Assembly (NCBI RefSeq): GCF_000006405.1
Contig: NW_003211397.1
Location: 510,511-532,331, forward strand
From: Perkinsus marinus ATCC 50983
Lineage: Eukaryota; Perkinsozoa; Perkinsida; Perkinsidae
Direction of reading: 5' to 3'
Length of the DNA: 21,821 bases
This document shows, piece by piece, positions 1-9,463 of this stretch. Both the position numbers and the translations under genes were made by a program. Within the stretch, counting starts at the first letter, position 1, and every line of letters begins with the position of its first letter. The notes beneath the pieces were generated by a model that was not told the DNA's origin, made no database searches, and saw only the letters and a program-made list of their open reading frames with translations.

Positions 1-55
1 AATTGTTATAATTTTTGGGACAGAAAATTCGGAAATTTTTTCCTCTCCATCTTAG

Positions 56-3000
56 ATTCGGCAGTATGCGAGGCTCGCCCGTTCGGTCGGCAAGCATTAG
101 GTTGGTCATTGCGTGTTCAAGATCATCGCGATGATACTGTGTGGCGCGAGGGCGTTGTGGTTGAGTATAGTTCCACGAGAGATTGGTAAGCAATATGGAG
201 GAGAGAGTATGCACATGATCAACTACATGTGTTGGTGAAAACTCGGGGAGGAAATTTTTGTTGTTTTTTTTGCGAATTTTCATCAACAGTGTTGGCAAAT
301 TTGCACATGGTCAACTACATGTGTCGGTGACAGTATGAAAAATCTGAGAAAATTTGGGGAAATTATCACGGAATTTTCGGTGTGATTACGGTGCGAACCA
401 AAGAGTTATGCGTATGTTTAGATTTTCGAGATGGTTTTATTCAATTTGATGGTATGGTTATAGACTACGTAACGCTTATAAAACGTTGGTGTCATCAATC
501 GATTCACATTGTTATCATGTTGATATTACTCAAAGTTGACTTTCGACAAACTCCCTAAAATTGAAAATATTTTGTTATTGCTTAACTCCATGGAGATGTG
601 AAATGCCCGGTTGAATTCACATGAAGTTTCTGACAAGAACAATTCGCCAACACTGTTGATGAAAATTCGTAAAAAACAACAAAAATTTCCTCCCAGTTTT
701 CATCCTATCACCACCAACACATGTAGGTGACCATGTGCATATTATCTCCTCCATATTGGTTACCAGTCTCTCGTGGAGCTATACTCAACCACAACGCCCT
801 TTTCCTATTTTTCTATCAGTTATCGTATCCTGTATTCGAGTCCGGAGATGCAGTCTATGACTCGACTCGAATCGTTGCAACTGGGCTTGGACATGCATGA
901 GCGCCCAGATGGTGAGGAAGAATTTCCTCCAACATTTTGGGAATCCGAATCACATACTAGTGAATATCGGATTCGTCGCGGAGGGTATGTGAAGAACATG
1001 GCGAGATTTGAATGGTTGAGAGGTCCTGAAAATGGTGGGCAAGAACAGCGGAGCGAAGCTGAGCGGGAGAAGTGCTCGAGGAGTGGTATGATATTGAATT
1101 ATGCAAATGGGGAAGTATTCAGTGATGGTCTTAGCTGGAAGGCGATAGTGAGGCATCTGTCTACTGAGGTGAGTTGTTGTTTGAATATGTGATAAGTATT
1201 AGGATTGAATATATTGGAGTTTAACCACCCTAGTGATATGAAAAACACTAGTGAAAAACATATTTCACAACTACTGCGTATCACCGTGAATATCACGTTT
1301 TTCGCACAGTATTACACCACTTCACGTAGAACGGGTCGTGAAACTGCAGTGATGAACTATCAAACTATGATAAATTATCACTAGGATCATGTCCCCTTGA
1401 AGTTATAGCCGTTCTCAGTTGAGAAAAAAATTTGCATATCAAATTGATTCTCAGTGAATAACGCGTTGTTTATATTCCTGGAAGCTCTTTCGTAGGTCCC
1501 GACTACTCCTGTGTTGGCTTTGCGTGATCACGACGATGAGGTTCTCTACGCTGAGTTCAGTCCGTGTGGGAAATTCGTTGCAACAGCAAGTCGGGACGGA
1601 TCATGTGATGAGAAAAATGCAACATGCAGGGATCGAACCCGATACCTCTCTCAGGCGCTGTTTATGCGCTGTTCGATCCCCTCACGGACGATCCAGCCGA
1701 TATTGATTTCGATCGAACAGTATGTTATGACTTCCTGGACTTATCACAGTCGTCTCCCGGGTTACCGCAAGTGATGATGGACACTTCTACTTGGAGTTGG
1801 GCTCGGGACCGATCGATGGCCACTCGAATGCTATGTAAGAATCTTCCTTTTTCTGCGAAATCTATCAGTGATTCAGGTCGATTACATTGCGGATCTGCGA
1901 TGCAGACCCGCGGGGCCTCTCAGGACTCCACGGAGAAGCTTTACCCCGGCCGAATCACATGGGCGCCAGATTCAAGTTCGCTGTTGATTGCCTCGACTGG
2001 ACCTGGCTTCTGGGTCGACTTGAAAGCCTTGCTGGTGGGCCGTGGACCACCGAGACTTATCAGTGTAGTTCCGCAAGTAAGTGGCGATCGCTTGTCGTGC
2101 TTGATGGTATTGATATATGCTCAGTGTTGGTGTAGGAGTATATGTAATCGCTTTCCTCAGCACCTGAGCTCAGGAGTTTCCTATACAGTGTTGGAGTAGG
2201 AATATATGTAATCGCTTTCCTCACCTGAGCTCAGGAGTTTCATATACAGTGTTGGAGTAGGAATATATCTAATCGCTTTCCTCACCTGAGCTCAGGAGTT
2301 TCATATACAGTGTTGGAGTAGAAATGTATGTTTGCTTTCCTCGCCTGAGCCCAGGAGTTTCCTCACTAGTTATAGAAGTTTATACACGAATTAGGGTAGA
2401 AACGTACAGGAATCAGTGAAAATTTCCGAAATGTTTTCATCAACATATCGATTAACCATGTGTATATTCTCCTGCACTAATCAGGCCCTTGGAGACGTGT
2501 ACGGCGGTTTTATGTTTTATCCGCCTCGTGATGGTAATTGTGGCATCAACGTTGAGGATTTCGAAGGAAGAATTCCCCTAGATGATCGACTGTGTATAGT
2601 GTCGAGTAAGCCCTCTTGGGAGGAAGGGTTGATGAGCTTTGTTCTATGGTGGTGTTGGACTGGTGGGAAATTATGCATACGATCAGCTACATGTGTTGGT
2701 GAGAATATGAAAATTCCGAGGAACTTGGGGAAAATTCTGTAATCATTTTCACCCGAATTTGAATGTAAACTTTTGTAATTATTGAGGAAAATCTTCTTAG
2801 CTCAGCTGAGGAAAGCGATTACATATATTTCCTCACCGTGATATGAAAAAAACTAGTGAAAAACATATTTCACGTTTCACTTGGCGAAAAACGCATGTGA
2901 GCAGTGAAGAATGCGTCGAATACGTGATGTGTTTCTCATATGATATGGCGCCATCCTTCCGGTGTTTGGAGGCTACCTTACCGATCAATTCAATTCAATT

Positions 3001-4739
3001 CAAACTGTTAATTAACGAGTCACACGCTGCATCTGAGCGCATCACTCATCTATAACGATCGTATACTGAACAGTCTCTTTAAATTGAGACTACTCCTCAG
3101 GTAGCCGTATAGTGCCAGCGATCGATCGTGAGACTGGTGTTGCGAGTCTTACCCAACGCTTTGAGATTCACGCCAGAGGAGCTACTGAGCTAACAGCGAG
3201 GTCTTCGTCGTCGCCGGCCGCTGTCTTTGACGTCAATCTCGGTCGACAAGCTTTGATAAGAGCGATATCAGGTGAGAGTTTAGATATCTCGGGGTAGTTT
3301 TGGTGAAATATGTGCTCGCTTTCCTCAGCTGGGCTCAAGAGTTTATTCGCGTAGTATAGGAGTTCTCATGCGAACTCGGATGGAAGTCAATGAAAATCTC
3401 CGAAAAATTTCCTCCCAGAATCTTCATATCGTCACCAACAACACGCGTAGTTGATCGGGTGCATATTTTTCCTCACTGTTTTAGGGTTGTGCTAATAAGA
3501 TGCATAATAGGTTTGCATAGGGTTTCGTTTCTTGTCAGTTGATGCTGAGCGGGAGCTCATGGTTGGTCTCACCGGAACTAAACTGACCATTATGGATCAA
3601 GTTGTCCTAATCGACCTCAAACATGGCATGTCCATAAGCGAACCATTACCGAAAAGTAAGCACATTGGAGTTTTACCTGTGATATGGAAAATACATTTCA
3701 CTTCACGGAAACAATTGTGTTATCGGTCGTGGAAACATATGTCATATAATTTACATGGGGTAATACGCCATTTCACGTTAAACGGGTGAAACTCCAATGT
3801 ACTGGTGATTTATCACATGATATGCAGGTACGCGGTTTCCTGTGAGACTGTCTTCTCCCGCAGTGAAAATAATAGATTTCTCTCATAGTGCATGTAAGTG
3901 ATCTTCATACCGTAACTTGCTCAACTCGTGTTCAGGTTGTTTAGCATGTCGACTTACTCCTTCTGGCCAGGGACTGCTCATCAACTTGAGAAAATTTGCC
4001 AACCAAGATTTGACCGAGCGTTTTTATGAGGACCCATCGGCACTACCAAGCTTAGCACCAGACCTTGACATAAACATGGAAGCAGTGCTCCTACCCGTTT
4101 CACTTGACAACGATGGTCCCGCTAGTGTAGATCGTCAAGGAGTTATTGTGATGAAAGGGCATCATGCGTATACTACTAAGAGTAGTCCTTTTATGATAAT
4201 GCCTGATGGTAAGTGATGTTTGTGACGAAGATTAAGATGTGTGTTCAGGCGTGTTGGGATCGAGAGAAGTCGTTTCGAGTGGTGGTGAAGACGGCAATGT
4301 GTATACTTGGAGTCTTACTGGTAGCTTCAGTGAAGCCCCTCTGGTGTGGGTCGGCCGGTCGGCCCATCATGACACTGTGAACCTCGTGAATTACTGTCCG
4401 CACAAGCATGGTGTTATACTCAGCAGCTCCGATGACAATAGTGTGGTAATCTGGCTCAGCGATCAGCGCTTTTATCATGCCAAGACTTACAGTAGAGACA
4501 GTTGTGTACCTGATTACCAGAATTTTCAACTGTATAGGTTACATCTTGCTTTAAACATTAATTCGGGGAGTATTCGTAGGAGAGAATATGCTGAACTTGG
4601 CGTTGTTTTTGAGCGGAGCGATGCAGAAAAGTCAACGAACTGGATTTGTTTTGTAGAAAACCTTATCGAGAACTTCTGCTTCATTCTCACCACATTCCAA
4701 CAAAGTTGCCCAGTGGGCAGTTCTGATAGTTCAGCATGA
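56..4739 (+). CDS. FBXW5: FBXW5-like F-box/WD40-repeat protein, 11 exons seen, 5' end outside the window
   Basis: Exons: 56-185, 820-1168, 1496-1604, 1655-1834, 1877-2076, 2485-2605, 3101-3271, 3539-3655, 3828-3893, 3936-4208, 4249-4739. All introns are GT-AG and all phases agree, giving about 735 codons. Exon 56-185 holds the F-box tail (DDTVWREGVVVEY, like DEFLWREQFYRYY of animal FBXW5). The next junction gives LSWKAIVRHLSTE-VPTTPVLALRDH, then WD40 blades: EVLYAEFSPCGKFVATASRDG, ITWAPDSSSLLIAS, VKIIDFSHSACLACRLTPSG, GHHAYTTK, VVSSGGEDGNVYTW and VILSSSDDNSVVIW, in the same order as FBXW5. Exon 820-1168 adds a charged insertion of about 100 residues missing from the human protein. In animals FBXW5 is a substrate receptor of SCF/CUL4 ubiquitin ligases; that role is inferred here. 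The 1605-1654 and 1835-1876 introns are the least certain. An in-frame reading across 1835-1876 is also open. Confidence 0.82.
198..370. repeat. MITE-1 fragments in FBXW5-like intron 1
   Basis: Two partial copies of the short repeat whose ends read GGARAATATGCACATGGTCAAC followed by ACATGTGTTGGTGA, one at about 198-300 and a second starting near 303. The same ends recur at 2452-2480, 2663-2720, 3440-3478, 20671-20715 and 20830-20868. No coding capacity is seen, so these are non-autonomous. Confidence 0.7.
460..565. repeat. Repeat family 3, shared with an intron of the methyltransferase gene
   Basis: The block containing AAAACGTTGGTG, then TTGTTATCATGTTGA, then AAAGTTGACTTT recurs in reverse orientation at about 19660-19735, inside the long intron 19589-19882 of the FkbM-like gene. 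The spacing of the three words is similar. It is a third dispersed short repeat, distinct from MITE-1 and MITE-2. Confidence 0.5.
1209..1390. repeat. MITE-2 copy in FBXW5-like intron 2
   Basis: Starts ATTGGAGTTTAACCACCCTAG and continues with GATATGAAAAACACTAGTG, CATATTTCAC and the TTCACG / CGTGAAA words typical of the family. It is nearly identical to the copy at the right edge of the window (21690-21821). The intron spans 1169-1495. Confidence 0.75.
2125..2367. repeat. Four tandem copies of a 61-bp unit in FBXW5-like intron 5
   Basis: Units begin at 2125, 2189, 2250 and 2311 (64, 61, 61 and about 57 bp). Each starts TGTTGGAGTAGGAATATAT and contains the 12-bp palindrome CCTGAGCTCAGG (CCTGAGCCCAGG in the last). 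Units 2 and 3 are almost identical, so the array is young. The unit is the CTGAGCTCAGGAGTTT end of MITE-1 amplified in tandem, and the fourth unit runs straight into the rest of a MITE-1 copy. Confidence 0.85.
2311..2482 (+). repeat. MITE-1 copy, intron 5
   Basis: Runs from the last tandem unit through GGAGTTTCCTCACTAG and TAGAAGTTTATAC to the terminal CATGTGTATATTCTCC at 2457-2472, a few bases before the splice acceptor at 2484. Same layout as 3302-3478. Confidence 0.7.
2663..2838 (-). repeat. MITE-1 copy, intron 6, reverse orientation
   Basis: Starts with TATGCATACGATCAGCTAC and ATGTGTTGGTGAGAATATG and ends AGCTCAGCTGAGGAAAGCG / TTACATATATTTCC, the reverse order of the copies at 2311 and 3302. 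A MITE-2 fragment abuts it at 2836. Confidence 0.7.
2836..2965 (+). repeat. MITE-2 fragment, intron 6
   Basis: Contains GTGATATGAAAAAAACTAGTG followed by AAAACATATTTCAC, matching the 5' third of the copies at 1209 and 21690. The 3' part is diverged. Confidence 0.6.
3302..3478 (+). repeat. MITE-1 copy, intron 7 (best complete copy)
   Basis: The left end GAAATATGTGCTCGCTTTCC and right end GGGTGCATATTTTTCCTC (reverse complement GAGGAAAAATATGCACCC) form imperfect terminal inverted repeats. Interior words TTTCCTCCCAGAAT and GTCACCAAC recur at 20310-20340 in reverse. About 177 bp, no open frame. It fills most of intron 3272-3538. Confidence 0.75.
3662..3800. repeat. Complete MITE-2 with 16-bp terminal inverted repeats, intron 8
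   Basis: The left end ACATTGGAGTTTTACC (3662-3677) and right end GGTGAAACTCCAATGT (3785-3800) are inverted repeats matching at 15 of 16 bases. The element is 139 bp with no coding capacity. It sits in the 172-bp intron 3656-3827; removing it leaves about 33 bp, near the size of the repeat-free introns of this window. Confidence 0.8.
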
Positions 4740-5034
4740 TAGCTAAGAACAAACTATAAGCAATCGTTCAATAATTGTCTTTGGTAGTAAGCATTCCTGC
4801 TGTCACTCACGGTCGCGGCAAAAAGGCTTGTGGCCTCGAAGTTATAGGTTGATACAAGCGGATACCCCCTGGCCGGACTGACAAGGATGCTCCCAACTGA
4901 GGCATCAGCATATCATGTACACACTGAATTGGGAAGTAAAATGATATCGATCAACTTGGTATCATCTCTGCGCAATAACCGAACGTCGTGTCCCTCATGA
5001 GAAAGCTATTATGTTTGAAGTTATTATAATAACC
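4740..5034. other. Intergenic, no gene or repeat seen
   Basis: Separates the stop of the FBXW5-like gene from the first ATG of the next plus-strand gene model. It presumably holds the terminator of one and the promoter of the other; no motif could be recognised. Confidence 0.5.
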
Positions 5035-6889
5035 ATGTCGTTCTCGCCGGTATTGAATCGAGTCACCAACGGCAGTCTGAAATCTGACGCGCGCTTCATC
5101 AGAGTATACCGGAACTTTCGCCACACTGTATTCTTCACAAGCTCAGATGAGTCTACTGGGAAGAAGAGGCTCTGGTATTACACCAGGTGAGAAAGTGTGT
5201 TTGTGTATATCCAGTGTGCGGAAAGGATGCACACGGTCAACTTTGTGTCGTGATGCCGATGAGGCACGAGGATTTTGTGCGATTGGTTTCTGTAGTTCTA
5301 CCTTCGTGTGAAATTTTCCAATATAGCGAGGCAACTCCTGGCCCAGGATTCCTGGGCTTATCTGATGCATTCATTCGATAGAGAAGGTTCTCATTCTTCA
5401 CTCGTGACTCTACACATCACGAACGCGATATCTAGAGCCGATTGGTTGAGTTGGACCAACCCTATGCTCGGGAGACCTCGAAGACTCGCAGCTGCGATTC
5501 AATCGGTCTATCTGGTATGAGGCGAGTTCACTGATATAGGATTCCTGGGCTTATCTGATGCATTCATTCGATAGAGAAGGTTCTCATTCTTCACTCGTGA
5601 CTCTACACATCACGAACGCGATATCTAGAGCCGATTGGTTGAGTTGGACCAACCCTATGCTCGGGAGACCTCGAAGACTCGCAGCTGCGATTCAATCGGT
5701 CTATCTGGTATGAGGCGAGTTCACTGATATTAATTCCTCTACGCAACAAGATTGTCATATCTGAGATATCACTGGTGACCCGCTCGAGGAGATCTTTGCT
5801 GCTTCAAAAGGCTTCTGACAGAAGCACTCAGTGAAGCTACGTCTGGGTCTGTGTCAACTACCCGGCGGTTACCATCGCCATCAGAACAGTAAAGGAGCTG
5901 CTACCATTCGTTGGAGCCCTATGTTATTGGCTAATCTTGGGAGGACTCAACTTGAAGCTATTGTTACTGTACGGAATATTCCTAATCCGGGTGGATCGTA
6001 CGACAGGACCTGTCAGGTCCTGTCGTACGACCTGTCGGACAGGTCAACAAGAGTGGTTCTGCATGACCTGGTGCCTCTGCTGACGAGCACATATTCACTC
6101 GGCGGGGACGACGGTGTAGCTCTGTGCGAAACGTTCCCGTCGGGAGCCTCATGACCCTCCCACTCGCACCTTCAGTACCTTGTCACCATATCCAGCCACG
6201 ACGAAGGCATCCCTCACCGAAGCAGAGCCAAACAAGGAACTCCAGCGTATCATGGGCCCCGTATTTGATGACTATCGGAGGTCTCATCGCCGGCTCTTCC
6301 TCGATGATAATGGTGGGACTAACAAGTGAACCTCAACGGAGGTAACCTCTTTTGCATTTATCACTGATTAAATGAGCTGTGTTGATCCAGTCATCGAATT
6401 GTATTGGTTTTATCAATCTGTATCGCGCAACCCCCCGGGCAAAATTCAGCGAGGCAGTTTCTTGTAGGGGGACTATCCAGTGGATAGTATGCACCTGTAA
6501 GTACCGCCGTGATCTGGAGGTACCACGGTGGGTCTTGAAGGTATCCCGATCTTCTACGGGTCCCAGGAAGCATCGTTGCTTGCGAGGAAACTGAATACGG
6601 AACTCGTAACCATAGGAGTCTCGTATCTACAGAAAATAAGGAATTTTAATTTTCAAGAGTGCGATACCTTCCGTTCAGTGTTGTCATCGAAGGTACTTGA
6701 GGAAGATCCTGAACGATGGAAAGCCATTATCAGAGGCAGTCATATGGCTTCGGTACGAGGATAAGAACATGCAAGATGCCTATATGTTTGGTAAGTACCG
6801 AGCACTGCGGGGAGATCGTCCTTATAGAGGTTTATGACAAATTTGTTGGTAGACTCAACGATGTTGAGTTGCTATTAGCAAATTGCTAA
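5035..6889 (+). CDS. Unrecognised multi-exon protein, 8-9 exons
   Basis: Not recognised. Model: 5035-5186, 5331-5514, (5540-5707 optional), 5751-5774, 5822-6113, 6176-6341, 6391-6479, 6520-6752, 6803-6889, all GT-AG with matching phases. Introns of 47, 62, 49, 40 and 50 bp match the FBXW5-like gene, which is the main support. Pieces look coding: DSWAYLMHSFDREG, ATIRWSPMLLANLG, YDRTCQVLSYDLSD, SHRIVLVLSICIAQPP, EGIPIFYGSQEASLLARKL and EEDPERWKAIIRG. It begins MSFSPVLNRVTNG and ends DVELLLANC. The middle is hydrophobic (YLMTIGGLIAGSSSMIMVGL), possibly a membrane segment. Weak points are the 62-bp intron with donor GTGTAG, the 24-bp exon, and whether the gene ends at 6889 or continues. The window's only exact kilobase-scale duplication lies in it (5345-5730). 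Confidence 0.42.
5345..5730 (+). repeat. Exact 193-bp tandem duplication (5345-5537 and 5538-5730)
   Basis: The two copies look identical base for base. Each starts AGGATTCCTGGGC and ends GAGTTCACTGATAT. The first copy begins inside the palindrome GCCCAGGA-T-TCCTGGGC (5341-5357). Identity means either a very recent event or an assembly artefact. Confidence 0.95.
5997..6045. repeat. Nested palindromes inside a coding exon
   Basis: CGTACGACAGGACCT (5997-6011) and its perfect reverse complement (6015-6029) are separated by GTC. Immediately after, GACCTGTC-G-GACAGGTC (6029-6045) forms a second near-palindrome using the same CCTGTC word. Both lie in exon 5822-6113 of the unrecognised gene and keep it open. 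Confidence 0.9.
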
Positions 6890-6899
6890 AATTTACGGG

Positions 6900-7320
6900 T
6901 AATTGCAACAATCATATCATACGATTCATGGGATGAAGAACTTGCTAGGTGGAAGTTCCACCGTGGTACCAGAATTTCGGAAAAATTCCGAGATAACCGC
7001 GATAAACGACCTAAAATATTCGCAAGAGTCTTGGATGGGGAGAGTCGAAAGAAGGAAACTACAGTGCTTCCTCTGTACATGTCCTGGACACGATGTCCAT
7101 GAGGAATACTATCACTAAAATAGCATTCTGAGCATACTGTTCTCTTTAGACAGAAGAGACTTGAGACATTGGGACGCTGCACGAGACATCTGTGTCGTCT
7201 CAATGAGAATCCACAGAATCAGCATTATCGCCTCGAGAACCATCCAATCAACTTGATTGACCCAATGCTTGATGAAATGAAGCACAGACTGGACAATACC
7301 GGATGCTCGAACTGCTAGCA
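6900..7320 (+). other. Coding-like stretch, gene model unresolved
   Basis: Plus-strand reading gives SYDSWDEELARWKFHRG and RVLDGESRKKETTV up to about 7074. A 49-bp GT-AG intron (7075-7123) would then join SLDRRDLRHWDAARD. Another frame of the second part reads HPINLIDPMLDEMKHRL. This could be further exons of the preceding gene, since the stop at 6887 is in the same frame, or a separate small gene. No homology recognised. Confidence 0.25.
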
Positions 7321-8400
7321 AACTTGCGAACTCAACAAAGCGGATGAGGATAAAACTTAACTACTTTCGAATTCATTAAAATATCGATTGAGGTTCATTG
7401 TCTACCAGGAGGTAAGACGAACAATTGATGTGAAATGGAACTCTCTACGAGATTCTTGTGGCTTCATGGTGTGGGAGTCAACACCATGGCAGCGCACGCG
7501 GCGTAGCATACTCCCTAAGCAGCATTACAAGCCAGGATACACGCAGGAGTGGCCGCTCCGGCGGTAACTGTACCTAAAGTAGGGGGAATTCGAGCCGGCA
7601 GCATACTACAGAAGGTCATGCAGAGGTACTACCAGCGACCACACCGCAAGCGGCGTTGCAGGAAACCCAGGCGGCAGCACAGCCAGCTTGGCAAATTCCA
7701 TACGTGAGTAACCCCGCCTCGGCTAGGAAGGCGGTGAGCAAATAGAAGAAGATTAAACGTGATGACATGAGTCGCACAACAACGGACTGCAACGGAGAAG
7801 GACATATAATATTTCACGTATCACTATGTGTGAGGTAAACAATACATAACACACATTACAAGAGTACGATTTTTCGTAATACAGCGTAGCGGTTGCGCTA
7901 AGGCTCAGAGTTTTTTGACCGCAAATCGCGCGCGTCGTCTCAGGGACTAGCGCCTACTGGTGCTGCAAATGATACTGTGGTATGTATGTACTGAGAGAGA
8001 AATTGCAACTTGAGACTTCCAAGAGCTTCTGTTCACATGGTCTCGTGGTGGCCTGATCATATCAGGCTGATATGGGTGCCTCACCAGTTGCACGCGCACA
8101 ACTGATCTTTACCACGGGTTTCTCAGTCTATGGCGTGAGATACATGATCAATCTTGTTCAACGAGAAACATGTGCTTAAAGCACATGTAGGAAAGTTTGT
8201 TACATTGCTCGGTGAGACTGCTAACCTCGCTCAATTTCCGAGCGATGGTCGTTTGCTAATTCTGTGAACTTCAGATGTTCCCAGTCGTGATATCATCTAA
8301 AACTAGAGACTTCACAGGGGCCAATGATTTCGGAACTATTCCATCTGAGAAATAACGAAGAAAGTCGCGATCGTTGATCATTGAAGCATCTTGCTACAGC
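7321..8400. other. No convincing gene
   Basis: The only coding-like stretch is about 7580-7750 on plus (LPATTPQAALQETQAAAQ then AWQIPYVSNPASARK), Ala/Gln/Pro-rich and without a clear start. A perfect hairpin, ACATGTGCTT-A-AAGCACATGT, is at 8168-8188, and GCCTGAT-CAT-ATCAGGC at 8051-8067. The left border of the tandem array is near 8400. Confidence 0.4.
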
Positions 8401-8658
8401 ATCTTTTACATCTCATGGTGTCAGTCGTCCGTTCGGTTCCAATACTGAGCTTTCCGCTCGGAGTAACATCACACGAGCCATCAGTGATGGAGACTCAATC
8501 ATCACTCCGCTGCCTGTATGGCGTCCAGTAACGTGATCCTAGGATGATCCTTGTAGTATGAGTCGTCGTATGATACCGTCCATTCCTAGGCTGGGCCCCA
8601 GCCGCTGGGGATCCCAGCGCTAGAAGGTGCGTATCCAACTCGGATAATCCAAGGGCAT

Positions 8659-8679
8659 CTCGTATTACGAGGTGACTCG
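8659..8679. promoter_or_regulatory. Conserved 21-bp element, unit A
   Basis: CTCGTATTACGAGGTGACTC plus one G, identical in all three units (also 10594-10614 and 12694-12714) while the flanks differ at many positions. It contains the palindrome CTCGTA-T-TACGAG. It lies about 800-1000 bp downstream of each secreted-protein stop. Role unknown: a 3' processing, insulator or protein-binding site are all possible. Confidence 0.5.
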
Positions 8680-9463
8680 GAAAAAAATTACTTGTCAAGT
8701 TGCACTGCTTAGGGTGATATAAATTTACGAGCTCCTTGTCCTTGAGTTTCTTGAAGGTCTACTCCTCTGGAATGAGCCCCGAACTGGGATGACTGACGAC
8801 TTCCATGAGTATATGAAAGTAGAGAGATTGAACGTCATTATGGCGTGCTGATGTCGTCAGCCTGATGAGCACCTGTGATATGTGTGTGTATACTGTATCT
8901 CAATCAGGAACGACATGCATTACTTACAATACCCTTCGCAGTTCGGTCATAGGCCGGATGTACATCTCGGCCATCTCACCTATTGCTGATTTCTCAACGG
9001 AAACATAAGGTGCTTAATTCTGTAACAGACTGTTACAGCAATACTGTTACTAGCAGTACTCGACGGTGTTCGAAGCAACTATGAGTCAGAGAATACGTGA
9101 TCTTCCCGGACTGTAGTGAATTCCCAGTAAGACCTGTAGCGAGTTGACAATCAGTGTCCGTTGATTGCGATCCGCCGATTTCATGATGAGAACTATTAGT
9201 CTCGCAGCGAGACTCTCGCTGACAGCAACTTCACGCTGTTATCGTCTCAAAGGTTGAAGGCTTGTAGGCGGCCAACCATCCGAGCCAGTTTAGATCCGAA
9301 GGTGAGCGTTGAATACAGCTTGGATTGAAAACATGTCCTTGGATGGAGCCTCCATCATGGAGGTAACTTTCTCTGGAACTCAAATCCAGTAAGAGACAAC
9401 AGAACATCTCGACAAATGTGGAGCTGCACACCAACCGGGCGAGACCCGCATTAACCCCAAGAT

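Larger units (their letters stand above)
150..799. repeat. Long inverted repeat (arms 150-301 and 641-799) spanning an exon-intron border
   Basis: The left arm starts inside the F-box exon, crosses the 5' splice site at 186 and runs to about 301. The right arm, deep in the intron, is its reverse complement: GGGCGTTGTGGTTGAG at 150 pairs with 784-799. Arms are about 90% identical by eye with a few small indels. Both arms contain a MITE-1 end (TATGCACATG with ACATGTGTTGG). The acceptor used, TTCTATCAG at 811-819, lies just outside the right arm. The likely origin is an inverted duplication that captured the exon end. Confidence 0.85.

Noticed and set aside
773-819. ATG at 773 as the start of a 139-residue protein
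   Set aside because: It lies in the antisense copy of the F-box exon within intron 1. The real exon starts after the acceptor at 818-819, in phase with the F-box exon.
1628-1700. tRNA-like TTCGATCCC / GGGATCGAACCC words on the minus strand
   Set aside because: The T-arm-like word is there, but no matching acceptor stem, D-arm or anticodon arm can be placed at tRNA distances. The sequence is explained by an intron and exon of the FBXW5-like gene.
2125-2367. CRISPR-like regularly spaced repeats
   Set aside because: The units abut with no unique spacers, and the host is eukaryotic.
7062-7115. Retroelement zinc-knuckle-like CFLCTCPGHDVH
   Set aside because: The final ligand is missing and no polymerase, protease or terminal repeats are nearby. 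A different frame gives a better spliced reading.
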